Shown piece after piece: positions 21,344-32,566 of a stretch of 42,938 nucleotides of DNA. The DNA comes from Porphyra umbilicalis. Taxonomy: Eukaryota > Rhodophyta > Bangiophyceae > Bangiales > Bangiaceae. The translations under genes were made by a program, and so were the position numbers. Position 1 is the stretch's first letter, and each line of letters begins with the position of its first letter. Where the stretch lies: the NCBI GenBank assembly GCA_002049455.2, contig KV919236.1, positions 1 to 42,938 on the forward strand. The letters are read 5' to 3'. Under the pieces are notes generated by a model. That model did not search any database and was not told where the DNA came from. It saw nothing but the letters and a program-made list of their open reading frames with translations.

Positions 21344-22062
21344 ACGACCGTTTACAAATTTCAGGCACGTGCGTGCAATACCCTGGCCTTCAGGACAGTG
21401 GCGCGCTCGGCGACGCATTGACACCGGGCACGCCGGCCGGCTCTATGGCCGCGAGCGCGCACGGGGGCACGTACAGCCACGTTGCCGTGGTGGGGGGGGC
21501 GTCGGGCGGGGAAAGGGGGCCGCCTCCGCCACCGCAGCGGCGGCGGCCCCCGCCGGCGTCGCGCCGCGCCCACGGGCGAGGCCGTCACTCCGCCGCGCAG
21601 CGCATCAGCGCACGGCGGGCAGGGCGGCAGAAACGGCGCACGGGTGGGCGGGTGGGACTGATCGCCGCACGCCGAGGCGCCTGTAACCGCGCCGCCAGAT
21701 GGCGTCAGCAAACGCCGACGCGCCGCCGCAACAGAAGACGGCGCGCAGGCACGATCACCCGCGGGTTATCGTGGACGCGTCAAGCCCCGAAAGTCGCTGC
21801 GCACGGTCACCGCGCGCAACTCGGGGCGGTAGAGGGGGCACGGGGGCAGGCGCCGTCCGGGTCCAGTGACCCCTGTGGCAGGACAGTCCTTCTCAGCCAC
21901 GTAACTCCATTCGTTTTCAGCGTCATCGCGACCCTTCCAACACTGACACGCCCTCAGATCCCTGAGGACACGAATGCAGACTGCCCCCTCTGAAACGGAG
22001 AGCAAGTCCCTTGATCTAAGTATATGTGTGCATCACTACACTTTGAGAGCACCCTGTCCTAA
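21344..22062 (-). repeat. Dispersed repeat, arm B of the 0.7-kb inverted repeat
   Basis: Reverse complement of 364-1087. The edges correspond base for base: GCACGTGCGTGCAATACCC at the inner side, and GAGCACCCTGTCCTAA ending at 22062. It lies wholly inside the hAT element, so the pair is better seen as two copies of a dispersed repeat than as the termini of one 21-kb element. Confidence 0.8.
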
Positions 22063-22253
22063 AGGCCAGGGAAAACGCAGGGGAACTGCCTGGACCGCGC
22101 CCGTTGGGGCGCACACATCAAATGTGAATATCACGTCGTACTTGATGTCCATTTAGCACTCAACAAGTGTCAGAATGGCGTCTTTCTCTGGCCCTGATTG
22201 TGCGGCCTGACGGACTTGTGGGAATATAATCGGATACGATAATCGTACTCAGA

Positions 22254-22885
22254 TATGGTGCGTGTCCCAAAAATGAGACATCGCGGGTTTTTCTTTTTTT
22301 CTCGGCCCACTGGCCGTCTGCAACGGTCCGATAATGTAATGTGACCCACTCGGTCCCACTATGCTTCCAGAACAGCCCCTGACAGTGTGAGCAGAGGCGG
22401 CACATCCTGACGTGTCATGGGGGAAAGTGTCATTCATTGCAACTTCGGCAGGTGACGATCACGCGGGCCAATCAAATGCACAAATACTAGAGCAGGCATG
22501 TGCTGACAATTGGTGCACGAAGAAAAGGGCACCACATTACCAATAAAAACGTGAAAAAGACCCCCATGTAGCCCCCTGTGAGGAAAACCCGATTTGGGAC
22601 ACCCCTCATTGAAGCTCCAGTTAGCACATGAGCTTTGGCGTTGCAAACCTTTAACCCCAAGAACCTGAAAAAGACTGGCTCCAAGATCGGGGCTATCTGA
22701 GAGGTCCACAGAACAGGGCCAACAGGCGGGTATTAAGGAGTTGTCAGCCAAGAACGCGTCGGGAGAGGCTCTTTCCATGGAGGCCAGTCGAGAATTTTCT
22801 CGTACCCCACGCCGCCTGCCCCCGTGCAGTGATGTGTCAGTCCTTCAGAAAACGCGCATGTCTCATTTTTGGGACACGCACCATA
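22254..22885. repeat. Nested structure with 28-bp inverted termini
   Basis: 22254-22281 (starting TATGGTGCGTGTCCC) and 22858-22885 are perfect reverse complements, 28 of 28. They bound 632 bp with no coding sequence that I recognise. Flanks show no target duplication. Possibly a small DNA transposon nested in the hAT element, or an extended subterminal repeat of it. Confidence 0.7.
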
Positions 22886-23032
22886 CGGATATAATCTACG
22901 TAATAATCCGGTTTCGGAGGCAGATATCCGCATCCGGATCTTGGTTAAGCGATTTATCCGTAATCAGATACACCGCATCGGCGTGTATCCGTATCCTATT
23001 TCGCCTCGAAATGCATATCCTGACAACCCCTG

Positions 23033-23215
23033 GTTGCCGCTCGCCTCTCCCGCCCCCGCCGATTGCCGCTGCCCAAGCCGACCGTGGCCGCCGCCCGCGC
23101 CGCCACCACCGTCCGTCGTTGCCGCTCGCCCCCCCGCCCCCGCCCATCGCCGCTGTTCTCGCCAACCGTTGCCACCTGCGCCTCCGTCCCCGTCGTCGCC
23201 GTGCACCTCCCCGGC
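23033..23215. repeat. 85-bp minisatellite, right block (about 2 units)
   Basis: Starts with the second copy of the 8-bp duplication and continues TCGCCTCTCCCGCCCCCGCC, the expected continuation of the unit broken at 20935. A CCAACCGTTGCC landmark lies at about 23161. After about 23215 the sequence loses the period and stays CCG-rich to about 23390. Confidence 0.85.
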
Positions 23216-23511
23216 GCCACCGACCGCCGCCGCCGCCACTGCCCGCCGGAACCACCGTCCCCGCGGCCGACGGCGGCCCTCGCCGCCCGCCGTCGCGTCA
23301 CCGACCCCCGTCCCCGCCATCGCCGTGTGGCCCGCGACGACGCCGGTCGCTGCCGGCAATCTGTGCCCCCATCCTCGTCACCGCCCCCGCCTGTTGGACT
23401 GTGATGCTCGTCGCCGACTCCACTGGCGGTTTGCGGATGGATGATGGTCGGTGACCCTTATGGTACCCCACATGGTACATTTGCAAGACGTGGTCAAGTT
23501 GCACACATTTG
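23216..23511. other. Satellite-like tail and spacer
   Basis: CCG-rich irregular sequence to about 23390, then ordinary sequence up to the Copia LTR. No gene seen. Confidence 0.5.
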
Positions 23512-23809
23512 TGTTGGGTCATCTTGGGGCGTTACTTTTGGCATGTTTTGGATTTGATCTTCGCTTTGCTCTAGTGGCTTTTGATTTGGTGAGTGATTCG
23601 ATTTGGTGCGAGGGCGTGGGCGTCGGTGTGGGCGCGAGAGGGGGGAGCACTTAGGCCGGTGGGGACTATTTGAGAGGTGCTCTCGGTTAGGAGAGGCGGG
23701 CGAACCTTAGGACAACCAACAAAGCACGTTCGCACACACACACACAAGCTCAAGCCACTCAACCACTTCACCGTGGTCCCCCAACACCTATCCCCACTGC
23801 GATTCAACA
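23512..23809 (+). repeat. 5' LTR of Copia element (family 1)
   Basis: About 298 bp, starting TGTTGGG and ending TTCAACA, the TG...CA termini of an LTR, directly followed by the primer-binding site. The right-hand ~250 bp match the minus strand of the solo LTRs at 5619 and 11488, for example through ACAACCAACAAAGCACGTTC. The left edge is chosen from the terminal TGTTG/CAACA symmetry. The matching 3' LTR would lie beyond the window. Confidence 0.75.
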
Positions 23810-23823
23810 GGTTATGGGCCCAG
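23810..23823 (+). other. Copia family 1 primer-binding site (half tRNA-iMet)
   Basis: GGTTATGGGCCCAG directly after the LTR end, complementary to the anticodon arm of initiator tRNA-Met, as in the TRIM and in Copia family 2. Confidence 0.9.
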
Positions 23824-23970
23824 AGCCGGGGCTGTGACAAGAGCAAGGTGTGCCAGCTGGTGTCGCGGCGGTCGCCGCAAGTGCGAAGAAGACGATGTCA
23901 AGGTGATTCAAGGACGTGACGGTCAAGGCGAACGGCTCGGCAAGGTCGGGCGCTACGACAAGAAGACATC

Positions 23971-26651
23971 ATGGACGGAGGCGCTGCCGGCATGGGCGGC
24001 ATCAAGATCGACGAGTTGACGGACACGAACTTTCACGAGTGGCGTCAGCGCATTAAGATGGTCCTCGCGCTGCGCGACCTGGACGATATGCTTGACGAAG
24101 ACGGCAAGCCGACGGACGCGGATGCCCGCGAGTTGGCGGTGTGGAAGCGTCGAGACACGAAGGCGAGCGCCATCATCGGGCTCACCCTTGGATCTGAGCA
24201 GCTCGAGCACGTGGCGGGCTGCAAGACGACGGCGGAAATGTGGTCGACGCTGCAAGGTGTCTTCCAGCGCAAGAGTTTGATGAACAAGATGAAGGCGCGA
24301 CGCGAGTTCTACACCGTCGAAATGACCGTCGGCGAGGGCATGCTGGGCTACATCAACCGCGTGCGAAACCTTGGCGAGAGCCTCAAGGCCATGGGCGGCG
24401 AGGTGACGGAGATGGACGTTGCCATGAGCGTCCTGAACGGGCTGACGTCCAAGTACGAGAACCTGCTGGTGGCTCTCGACGCCAAGGGCGAGGACAAGCT
24501 AAGCCTCGACTTTGTCAAGAGCCGCTTGCTTCAGGAGGAGCGGCGGCAGGCGGACAAGTCACCGGCGACGAAGCGCATTGGCGACATGGCACTCGTCGGC
24601 GCCAACTATCGAGGTCAAGGCCGCCGTGGTGACCTCTCCAAGATCGAGTGCTACTACTGCCATAAGTTTGGGCATATCTCTCACGATTGCCCTGAGCTCA
24701 AGGCCAACAAGCAGAGACAGGACAAGGTGGCCGCGATTGCGCCTGACGATGGTAGCGACAGCGACGACGCCATCTGTCTGGTGGGCAATGCGGCTGACAC
24801 CGATGACATCTCCAAGTCGTGGCTTGTCGATTCTGCGGCGTCTGCACACATGTGCTGGATGCGCGGGTGCTTCGACGACTACCAGACGACCACGGGACGC
24901 AGCGTCACCATGGGTGACAAGGGGTCCGTAGCCACGGCGGGCGTCGGAACCGTCGTGCTCAATGTCATCGTTCACGGCAAGACGCGCAAGATCAAATTGG
25001 AGAAGGTACTCCATGTTCCTACCATGGGCTTCAACCTCATGTCGGTCGGCATGATGGAGGAACGTGGTGCGGAAGTGTCATTCAAGGGCGGTAAGACGAT
25101 CATCAAGATTAGCGACAAGGTCGCTGCGTGCGGCACGCGAAAGAGTGGGCTCTACCACCTGGACATGGCCCCACTGTTGGATATTGCTGCGGTGGCCTCC
25201 CTTCAGCTTTGGCATGAGCGCCTTGGGCACGTCAACGTGGCTGGCGTTAAGCGGATGATCAAGAACAAGGACATCAATGGACTCAAGTGCTCTTCCATGG
25301 CGGTCAAGGACGTCTGCGAGCCGTGCGTGTATGGGAAGGCAGCTATGACGCCTATGCCTAGTGCAGGAGGAGGTCGAGTCAGCAAGCGCCTGCAGCTCGT
25401 GCACTCGGACCTGGGCGGGCCAATGTCGGAGCCGTCGCGTGGCGGTGCGCTCTACTTTGGCACCTTCACCGACGACTTCTCCCGCTGGACAGACGTGGTC
25501 TTCCTGCAGAAGAAGAGCGATCTGCTCTCGGAGTACAAGAAGTGGCTGACGAGGGCCCAGCTGCACACGGGAACCAAGATCAAGATCCTACGCTCCGATA
25601 ATGGCGGCGAGTATGTGTCGAATGCATTCAAGGCTCTTCACGATGAGAACGGCACGACGCACCAGACCACGGTGCCCGACACGCCGCAGCAGAACGGGGT
25701 TGCTGAGCGGCTCAACCGAGTTCTCGTGGAGATGGCTCGCACCATGATGCGACACAAGGACGTCGATCAAGACCTTTGGGCGGATGCCATCAAGACGGCG
25801 GTCTACATCAAGAACCGCGTCACCAGCCGGGCGCTTCCCGTCGGCAAGACGCCTTTTGAGCTGTGGACCGGAAATAAGCCCGACGTAAGCCACATGCGGG
25901 TGTTTGGGTCGACATGCTGGGTGGTGCTGCACAAGAGTCACATCGACGGCAAGTTTGGCGACAAGGCGGCGAAGGGAGTCTTCTTAGGCTATCCCGACGG
26001 CAGCAAGGCGTACAAGGTCATCCTCGACGACGGCAAGGTCGTCAAGGCACGAAGCGTCGTGTTCGCCGAGACGAACGTAAGCGGGGTGGCAGAAGTTGCA
26101 GAGGAGCTTCCCGAAGACGAAGTTGTCGAAGTCGAGACGGGCTTGCGTTCTGCAAGCGACGGCGAAGACGAAAATGCTGACAAGGACGACAAGGACGACA
26201 AGCAAGACGATGGATCTGACAAGTCCGCGGACGACAATCAAGCAAGTGGCGGCTCTCAAGACACGCTGCGTCGGAGCGGCAGAGCGCGGCGACCCCCTGT
26301 CGAGTACTGGCGCCCGGTGAGCCTGGTTGCTCACGAGGCGCCCACGACGTACGTGCAAGCCGTTCAAGGGCAGGAATCGGCTAAGTGGCAGATTGCTATG
26401 GACGAGGAGATGGAAGCCATCCGCAAGAACAAGACTTGGCGCTTGACGGATCGCCCGGCCAGTCGACGCGTGCTGAAGGGCAAGTGGGTTTACAAGGTCA
26501 AGAACGAGGTTGACAAGAACGGGAACAACACGACGCGGCACAAGGCGCGCCTGTGCTTCATGGGGAACCGGCAGATCAAGGGGCTCGACTTCAACGAGAC
26601 GTTCGCGCCGGTGGCCAAGTTCACCACCATTCGATGCATCCTGGCGATGAC
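23971..26651 (+). pseudogene. Copia gag-pol (family 1), cut inside reverse transcriptase
   Basis: One open frame from an ATG 147 bp after the primer site. Gag (about 1-220); CCHC knuckle CYYCHKFGHISHDC at 227-240; aspartic protease with D287 in VDSAASAHM; GAG-pre-integrase HHCC region (about 405-455: LWHERLGH, CEPCVYGK); integrase core with D480 (HSDLGG), D543 (RSDNGG) and E579 (NGVAERLN), spaced D-X35-E; an acidic linker rich in D/K (about 730-770); then the start of RT (WQIAMDEEMEAI, GKWVYKVKNE, FAPVAKFTTIR). At residue ~893 the frame enters the LTR of the family 2 array (26652) and stops 25 codons later. All visible catalytic residues are intact, so this was a young Copia when interrupted. 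The rest of RT, RNase H and the 3' LTR should lie beyond the array. Confidence 0.95.
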
Positions 26652-27018
26652 TGTGAAGTCGATGATGTTGAGTGGGTGCGTTATTTTACTAGGCACTGCG
26701 TTCCCAGGCCTGCGAAGGCGTGCCTGATATCCCCCAGGCCGCCTCAGCCGCAGAGCCTTCCCAGGCACCCCCAATGGCGCGGCCGACAAGGCCCGCACGG
26801 CACCTCCCAGGGCAGCTCCCGCACCTCCGGAGGGCGCCCACAGCCTCACACTCCAGGCGCCGCTCCCCACACAAATCTCCCCCGGAGCTCAACCCCTAAT
26901 GGGTTCCCCGCTGAAAGATCTAAAATCAAGTACATGCAGTGTCACAACACAAATACAAAGACTTACGACTTACGCAAGGGCCAATTGTCCCTGGGGGACT
27001 GCGGAAGTACACTTCACA
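26652..27018 (-). repeat. Copia family 2 LTR1 (367 bp; 3' LTR of unit 1)
   Basis: On its own strand it starts TGTGAAGTGTACTTCC and ends CATCGACTTCACA, with perfect 8-bp inverted ends TGTGAAGT/ACTTCACA. It differs from LTR2 at one position that I found (GGAGCTC here, GCAGCTC in LTR2). Confidence 0.92.
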
Positions 27019-27869
27019 CTCCCCCCAGTACCCCAGGGATAATTCCTCCCACCCGGTCAAATTCCCGTCATCGAAAGTCCATGCAAGGCTCTCCGGGGAC
27101 GATCTGACCGAGGGGTCTAAAGCCCTTTAGACCCCTTTCATGAAGAGGGGTCTAAAGCCCTTTAGCCCCATGTCCAGAGGTCGGTTTTTCAACCGACCAC
27201 CGATGGGGCCAAAGCAGACCCGCGAGGATGCCAGAGGCACCTCCGGGCCTCCCTGATGCCCGTAGGACCCCATCCGGTCCATCAGGCAACACCCCCACAG
27301 TGACCATTCTGGCGAGGGGCTAAAGCCCTTTAGCCCCATGTCCAGAGGTCGGTTTTTCAACCGACCTCCAATGGGGCCAAAACAGGCCCGCGAGGATGCC
27401 GGAGGCATCTCCGGGCCTCCCTGGTGCCCGTAGGACCCCATCCGGTCCATCGGGCACCACCCCCACAATGACCGTTCTCACGGCGGGGCTAAAGCCCTTT
27501 AGACCCCTTCCAAAACTCGGTTTTTCAACCGACCTCGGAAAGGGCCCAGGAAGGACCGGGCAGGTGCCCTGACCACGCCCGACCCGTCCGGGTGCCCGTA
27601 CGACCACATCCGGCCCGTCGGGCACCACCAGAAGAGGGCCCAAAGCACTTTAGCCCCATCGCCACGTGTTGCACCGACACCACGTGTTGCAACGGCACCA
27701 CGTGTTGCAACAGCGCCACGTGTTGCAACTGCGCCACGTGTCGGTCCCGGAACGATCTTCCAGGTCGCGACATCCGGGCCCGAATTCTTGAAATCGGCGC
27801 CCGGGCCCGCCCAGCCGGATGCGCTAAAGCCCTTTAGCGCCTAAAAGCCGGGCAGTGTGACGACGTGCG
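27019..27869 (-). other. Long 3' non-coding region of Copia unit 1
   Basis: 851 bp between the pol stop and LTR1. A polypurine tract (CTGGGGGGAG on the minus strand) abuts the LTR at 27019-27028. Further in lie repeated modules starting at 27152, 27320 and 27489. Each has the palindrome CTAAAG-CC-CTTTAG and a hairpin with arms GGTCGGTT/AACCGACC (27179-27198, 27347-27366; shorter at 27517-27532). More CTAAAGCCCTTTAG copies are at 27117 and 27824; the last is extended to a 20-bp palindrome at 27821-27840. A five-copy CACGTG array follows at 27662-27742. No coding frame is recognised. A regulatory, RNA-processing or packaging role is only a guess. Confidence 0.75.
27662..27742. repeat. Five 18-bp repeats each with CACGTG (unit 1)
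   Basis: CACGTG cores at 27663, 27681, 27699, 27717 and 27735, exactly 18 bp apart, within CCACGTGTTGCAAC-type units. CACGTG is the palindromic E/G-box bound by bHLH and bZIP factors. Repeated at 33211 and 38754 in the other units. Confidence 0.88.
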
Positions 27870-30800
27870 TTAGCACGCCAGGTCGGGCTCAAGCGCGCCC
27901 GCCGCCACGCCCAAGTCGGGCCCGACACCCGCTGCGTCACGGAAGGCCTTGAACGCCGGCCCCGGCAGCGCCTTGGTGAGCCCGTCCGCGGGCATCTCAG
28001 CACTCGGCAGGAAGTAAAAGGTCACGTCGCCGCGCGCCACGTAATCGCGCACCATGTGGTACGCGACGTCCACGTGCTTGGTGCGCCCCGTTGCCTCGGG
28101 GTTGTTGACGAGCGCCAGGCACGCCTGGTTGTCTTCCCCCATGGGAACGGCACCGCCGTCGACGCCAAGCGCCGATAAGAGCTTGCGAAGCCAAAGGGCC
28201 TCCTTGGTCGCCATCGCGGCGGCCACGTACTCGGCCTCAGCCGTCGACGTTGCCACCGTCGACTGGCGCTTGCTCGCCCACGAGACCGGCCCCGCCGTTG
28301 AGTGTGAAGATGAAACCCGTCGTCGACCGACGAGCGTCAACGTCGCCCGCCCAGTCGGCGTCGACGTACCCTTGGAGAGGCTTGTAGGTGCCGTACGCGA
28401 CCCCGAGGCGCGTAGCCCCGCGAAGGTACCGAAGCACCCCCTTGGCCGCGCGCATGTGGTCCTCCTCGGGGCAGGCCATGTAGCGCGACTGCACGCCCAC
28501 GGCAAAGGCAATGTCCGGCCTTGTCGTTGTAGAGAGGTAAAGCAGGGAGCCGACAAGTTCGGCATATCGGTTGCCGTCGGGCAAGAGGTTCTCCCCCGTC
28601 TTGGCCAGCTTGGCCCCCGACACCATTGGCGTCTTGTTGGGCGTGGAGTTGGACATTCCAAACGCCTCAAGGAGTGCGATTACATGCCCCGGGTTGCTCA
28701 GGGTGAGCGTCTTGGCTGCCCGGTCTCGCATTACCTTCATGCCGATGAAGTCCTTGACCTCCCCCATGTCGCGCACGTCGAACGTCGCCGACACCGAGTT
28801 CTTTACCGCTTGAACCCCGTCGAGGCTCTTGCCCGCAACGATGAGATCGTCCACGTAGACGAGGATGTAAACCAGCCCGTGAACCGGGTGGCTCCACGTG
28901 TAGAGGCACGGGTCCACCTTGGACCGGACTGCCCCCATAGCCTTGAGCTCTTTGTCGAGCTTGATGCCCCACAGGCGCCCCGCCTGCTTTCTCCCATACA
29001 GAGCTAGGTTGAGACGGAAGACCTCATGTGCCTCCCCCGGCTCGGTGCCTTCCGGAAGGTTGATGTACATCTCCTTGTCCATCTTGGCGTTGAGGAAGGC
29101 CGTCTTGACGTCCACGTGGTGAACCTCCCAGTCCTTGGCCGCGGCCACCGCGAAGAGTGCGCGTGTTGTTGCCGAGCTGGGCACTGGCGCCCACGTCTCG
29201 TCAAAATCACGCCCCGGCACTTGGTTGAAGCCTTGCGCGACCAGGCGCGCCTTGTACCTCTTCACGTTGCCTTCCGAATCGCGCTTGATGTCGTACACGT
29301 ACCGAGTCTTGACGGCCTTGCGCTTGTTGTTGTTCTTTGTCTTGGACCAGGTACCAAGCTTCTTGTGCGCCAGGTACTCTTCCTTCTCTACCGCCTTCCA
29401 TAGCGGCCAGTCCGAGCGTGCACGCGCCTCCTTCGCGTTGGTCGGCGGCTTGCTCAGGTCCCAGGCAGACTTAGCGTCACCAAATGGCCCCGCTGCCACG
29501 TACGCCTTCGGGTTGCTCTCCCACCAGGTAACTTTTGGTGCCGGCTTGCGCTTGGACCGCCGGGGTGCTTGAGCCCCGTCGTCATCACTCTCCGTTGTGG
29601 AGTCAGGCAGCACTTGGTGCCCTTCTTGAGCCGACGCGTCCTCGTTTTCGTCATCATCATCGCCGTCTTCCGCGTCATGGACGGCCTCCTTGTCCGGCGC
29701 GCCGTCGCTCTCTGAAGACTGCTGCGTAGCATACTCGTCCCCGCTGGGGACTTCCGCGTCCAGCATGTTCATCGCACCGTCCTCCTTGTCACCATCCGTC
29801 CACGCCGTCAGGCGAGGACTGGCGCTTGAACCAGAAGCAGACGTCTTGTTCATGGTCTTGCTTGGGATCTCCTCCATGAGCACGTCTCGGCGCTCGAAGA
29901 TCTTATTTGAATCATCCTCGAGGATGCGGTAGGCCTTTCCACCAACGGTATAGCCAACAAAACGGCCAACATCTGTCCTTGGTTCCAGCTTGCGCTGCTG
30001 CTGCTTGGGCTTGAGAGCCCAGGCCCGGCTCCCCCAGACGCGAAATCCCTTCACGTCAGGGCGTCGCCCCGTAAGCGCCTCAAGGGGCGTCACATCTTGC
30101 CCGGCCTTGGGGGACCGGTTTAGCACGTGGATTACCGAGGAGAGCGCCTCAGCCCACAGCTCCTCTTCCGCACCAGCGTCCAGCAGTGCCGCGCGAACGC
30201 GCTCCATGATGTAGCGGTTGGCACGCTCCGCCTTGCCGTTCTGCTGCGATGAGTATGGCGCCGTCTTCTCCGACGTGATGCCCTTGTTGTCATACCACGC
30301 CTTGAGATCGTGGCTGACGTACTCCTTTGCGCCATCGTGGCGCACCCGCTTCACTTTGAGCCCGGTGAGGGTCTCAAGCTGCGTAATGCGGGCCTTGATG
30401 ACGTCCGGTACCATCCTCTTCGTCTTGATGGGCGTCGCCGTAATGAAGCCAGTAGAGTCCTCCATCAGCGTCATGACGTATACTGAACCGCCCAACGACT
30501 CCGTCAAGGGCCCATCGACGTCGGTGTGAACCAACTCGCACTTGGTGCTCGTTGTAGTGGAGCGATGATGCGGGGAACGCGCCATCTTGCCGTCAACACA
30601 CGGGACACACACCGTGCCAAGGATGCGCTTGGCGTCCGCCACCGAAGCTGGAATCCCGTCGACCATCCCGACCACTCGCTTGAGGTTCTCGAAGCCCAAG
30701 TGGTTGAACCTGCGGTGCCACAGCTCCGCCTCGCCGTCCATGCGTGTTGAGGCGGCGCTTGCCGACGCCTTGACCGGCGTCACCTTGAGCACGTAGTTCT

Positions 30801-32043
30801 CGGACTCGTTGACCGAACCGATGATAGACGCGTTGCTCAACACCCCGCTTGAGAGTACCGCCTCTCCATCGCTGAGGATGTAGCAGGCGTCTCCGACAAA
30901 CACCACCGCTCCGCCGCGGCGGTCGACCGCACGCACAGACAACAGGTTGTCCGTGAGGTCTGGCACGAGCATGGCCTCACCGAGGACCATTCGTACCTTG
31001 GTGTTGCCCGCCCCCACGTCCATGGAGACGTATCCGTGCCCCTTAATGGACACCTTGTGACCGTCAGCCAGAGTGACCTTGGCCCCGCTTCCCGATGTCT
31101 TGACGGTGAAGCCCTTGTCCCCGGCGGCCATATGGTTGGTCGCGCCGGAGTCCAGCACCCAGGTAGACATCCCACTGGTGCTCTCGGGAGTCTTGTGCTC
31201 CCCTTCCTGGCCTGCCGACGCGGCGTAGGCCAATGCGGCACGGGGAGGTGCACCGCCGCCCCCGCCACCATCCCGACGCCCGCCGCTTGGCTTCTTGTTG
31301 CCCTTGGCGTCGTCGGCCTTCTTCTTGAGGCAGTCGCGCTTCATATGCCCTCTCTTGTCGCAGTAGTAGCACACGACCGCCTTCTTGTCCCACGGCTTCT
31401 TGGTAGCCGATGCCGCAAACGCTTGCGACTTGACGCCAGTCGACGACAACGACCGCCCTCGGCTGGCCCGCTGCTCCACCGTGAGCAGCTTGGCGCTAAC
31501 TTCGGCGAGGTTGCGCTTCCCGTCCATGTTCTCCAGCACGGTCTTGATCATGTCGTACTCTGTTGGAAGACCCGACAGGATCTGCAGCACGAGTGTGTTC
31601 TCGTCCACCTGGTTGCCCAGCATGGCGAGTTCTTGGCGGAGGCCCTTGGCGCGCGACGTGTACTTGATGATGTTCTCGTCGCCGTCCTTCTTGAGGTTGC
31701 TCAGCTCGTGCATGAGCTGCAGCAGCCGTGCGTTGTCACGCGCCTCAAAGATGTCCTTGAGCGCGTCCCACGCGTCCTTGGCTGTACTGACCGCCGTCAC
31801 CGAATGGAGATGAACCGGCTTGACCGACATCTGGATGGTCGCCAACGCCGACTCGTTCATGATGTCCCACGCGTCCGCCACCAAGTTGCCCTTGGAATCA
31901 CTCCCGGACGCGGGTCGGTCCGTCACGACCGCCGACCAGACCTTCTCCTTGATAAGCTGTGCACGGCAGTACACGGCCCAGACCTTGTAATCGTCGTCCA
32001 GCTGCGCAAAGCGAGGGCCACCGTAGCGCCCGTACTCCGACAT
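27870..32043 (-). pseudogene. Copia gag-pol, unit 1 (one frameshift in RNase H)
   Basis: Start chosen at the ATG at 32043 (MSEYGRYGGPRF); the frame is open further upstream through the primer site into LTR2, but without a better ATG. Gag 1-220; CCHC knuckle CYYCDKRGHMKRDC at 225-238; protease D298 in LDSGATNHM; GAG-pre-integrase (LWHRRFNH, CVPCVDGK); integrase D508 (HTDVDG), D570 (RHDGAKEY) and E606 (NGKAERAN), D-X35-E; an acidic linker; RT with YVDD at 1063-1066; RNase H with YVDADWAG. At about residue 1250 an extra base in a four-C run (28290-28293) shifts the frame; the rest of RNase H ([20 protein letters not shown] to the stop at 27870) is intact in the next frame. Undamaged length would be about 1,390 residues, normal for Copia. 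Unit 1 differs from unit 2 at a few residues (for example SVYVMT versus SVYFMT). Confidence 0.95.
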
Positions 32044-32185
32044 GAAGACAACAACCGCGCCCCGAGGCGCGACACTGACGACGTGGGAGGCTAAGACCGC
32101 CCGCCCGACGCCGGAACACACAGCAGCCCAACGAGCGCCGTCCCGCAAACGATAGAGCGGAAGACGACGATCACCACCAGCGACA

Positions 32186-32199
32186 CTGGGCCCATAACC
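32186..32199 (-). other. Primer-binding site of Copia unit 1
   Basis: On the minus strand GGTTATGGGCCCAG directly follows the CACA end of LTR2. Complementary to the anticodon arm of initiator tRNA-Met. Confidence 0.92.
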
Positions 32200-32566
32200 T
32201 GTGAAGTCGATGATGTTGAGTGGGTGCGTTATTTTACTAGGCACTGCGTTCCCAGGCCTGCGAAGGCGTGCCTGATATCCCCCAGGCCGCCTCAGCCGCA
32301 GAGCCTTCCCAGGCACCCCCAATGGCGCGGCCGACAAGGCCCGCACGGCACCTCCCAGGGCAGCTCCCGCACCTCCGGAGGGCGCCCACAGCCTCACACT
32401 CCAGGCGCCGCTCCCCACACAAATCTCCCCCGCAGCTCAACCCCTAATGGGTTCCCCGCTGAAAGATCTAAAATCAAGTACATGCAGTGTCACAACACAA
32501 ATACAAAGACTTACGACTTACGCAAGGGCCAATTGTCCCTGGGGGACTGCGGAAGTACACTTCACA
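32200..32566 (-). repeat. Copia family 2 LTR2 (shared by units 1 and 2)
   Basis: 367 bp. It serves as the 5' LTR of unit 1 and the 3' LTR of unit 2. One difference from LTR1 and about three from LTR3. Confidence 0.92.

Larger units (their letters stand above)
20936..23032. mobile_element. Non-autonomous hAT element (2,097 bp) in the minisatellite
   Basis: The left end CAGGGGTTGTCATGGATAT and the right end, inverted, CAGGGGTTGTCAGGATAT form the terminal inverted repeats (12 bp perfect, then one inserted T). The element is flanked by a perfect 8-bp duplication GTTGCCGC (20928-20935 and 23033-23040), the hallmark of hAT insertion. Rejoining the flanks restores a normal 85-bp satellite unit. Subterminal GGATACG/ATCCGTATCC words recur near both ends (about 20985-21120 and 22885-23000), as expected for transposase-binding sites. 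No transposase is encoded; the interior holds inverted-repeat arm B and a second nested inverted-repeat structure. Confidence 0.92.

Noticed and set aside
364..22062. A single giant (about 21.7-kb) Polinton/Maverick-like or Mutator-like element bounded by the 0.7-kb inverted repeats
   Set aside because: No polymerase B, packaging ATPase, capsid or MULE transposase inside; no flanking duplication; one arm sits inside a separate hAT element.
27662..27742. CRISPR-like array
   Set aside because: 18-bp period with no distinct unique spacers, in a eukaryotic retrotransposon; it is a simple tandem repeat of CACGTG units.
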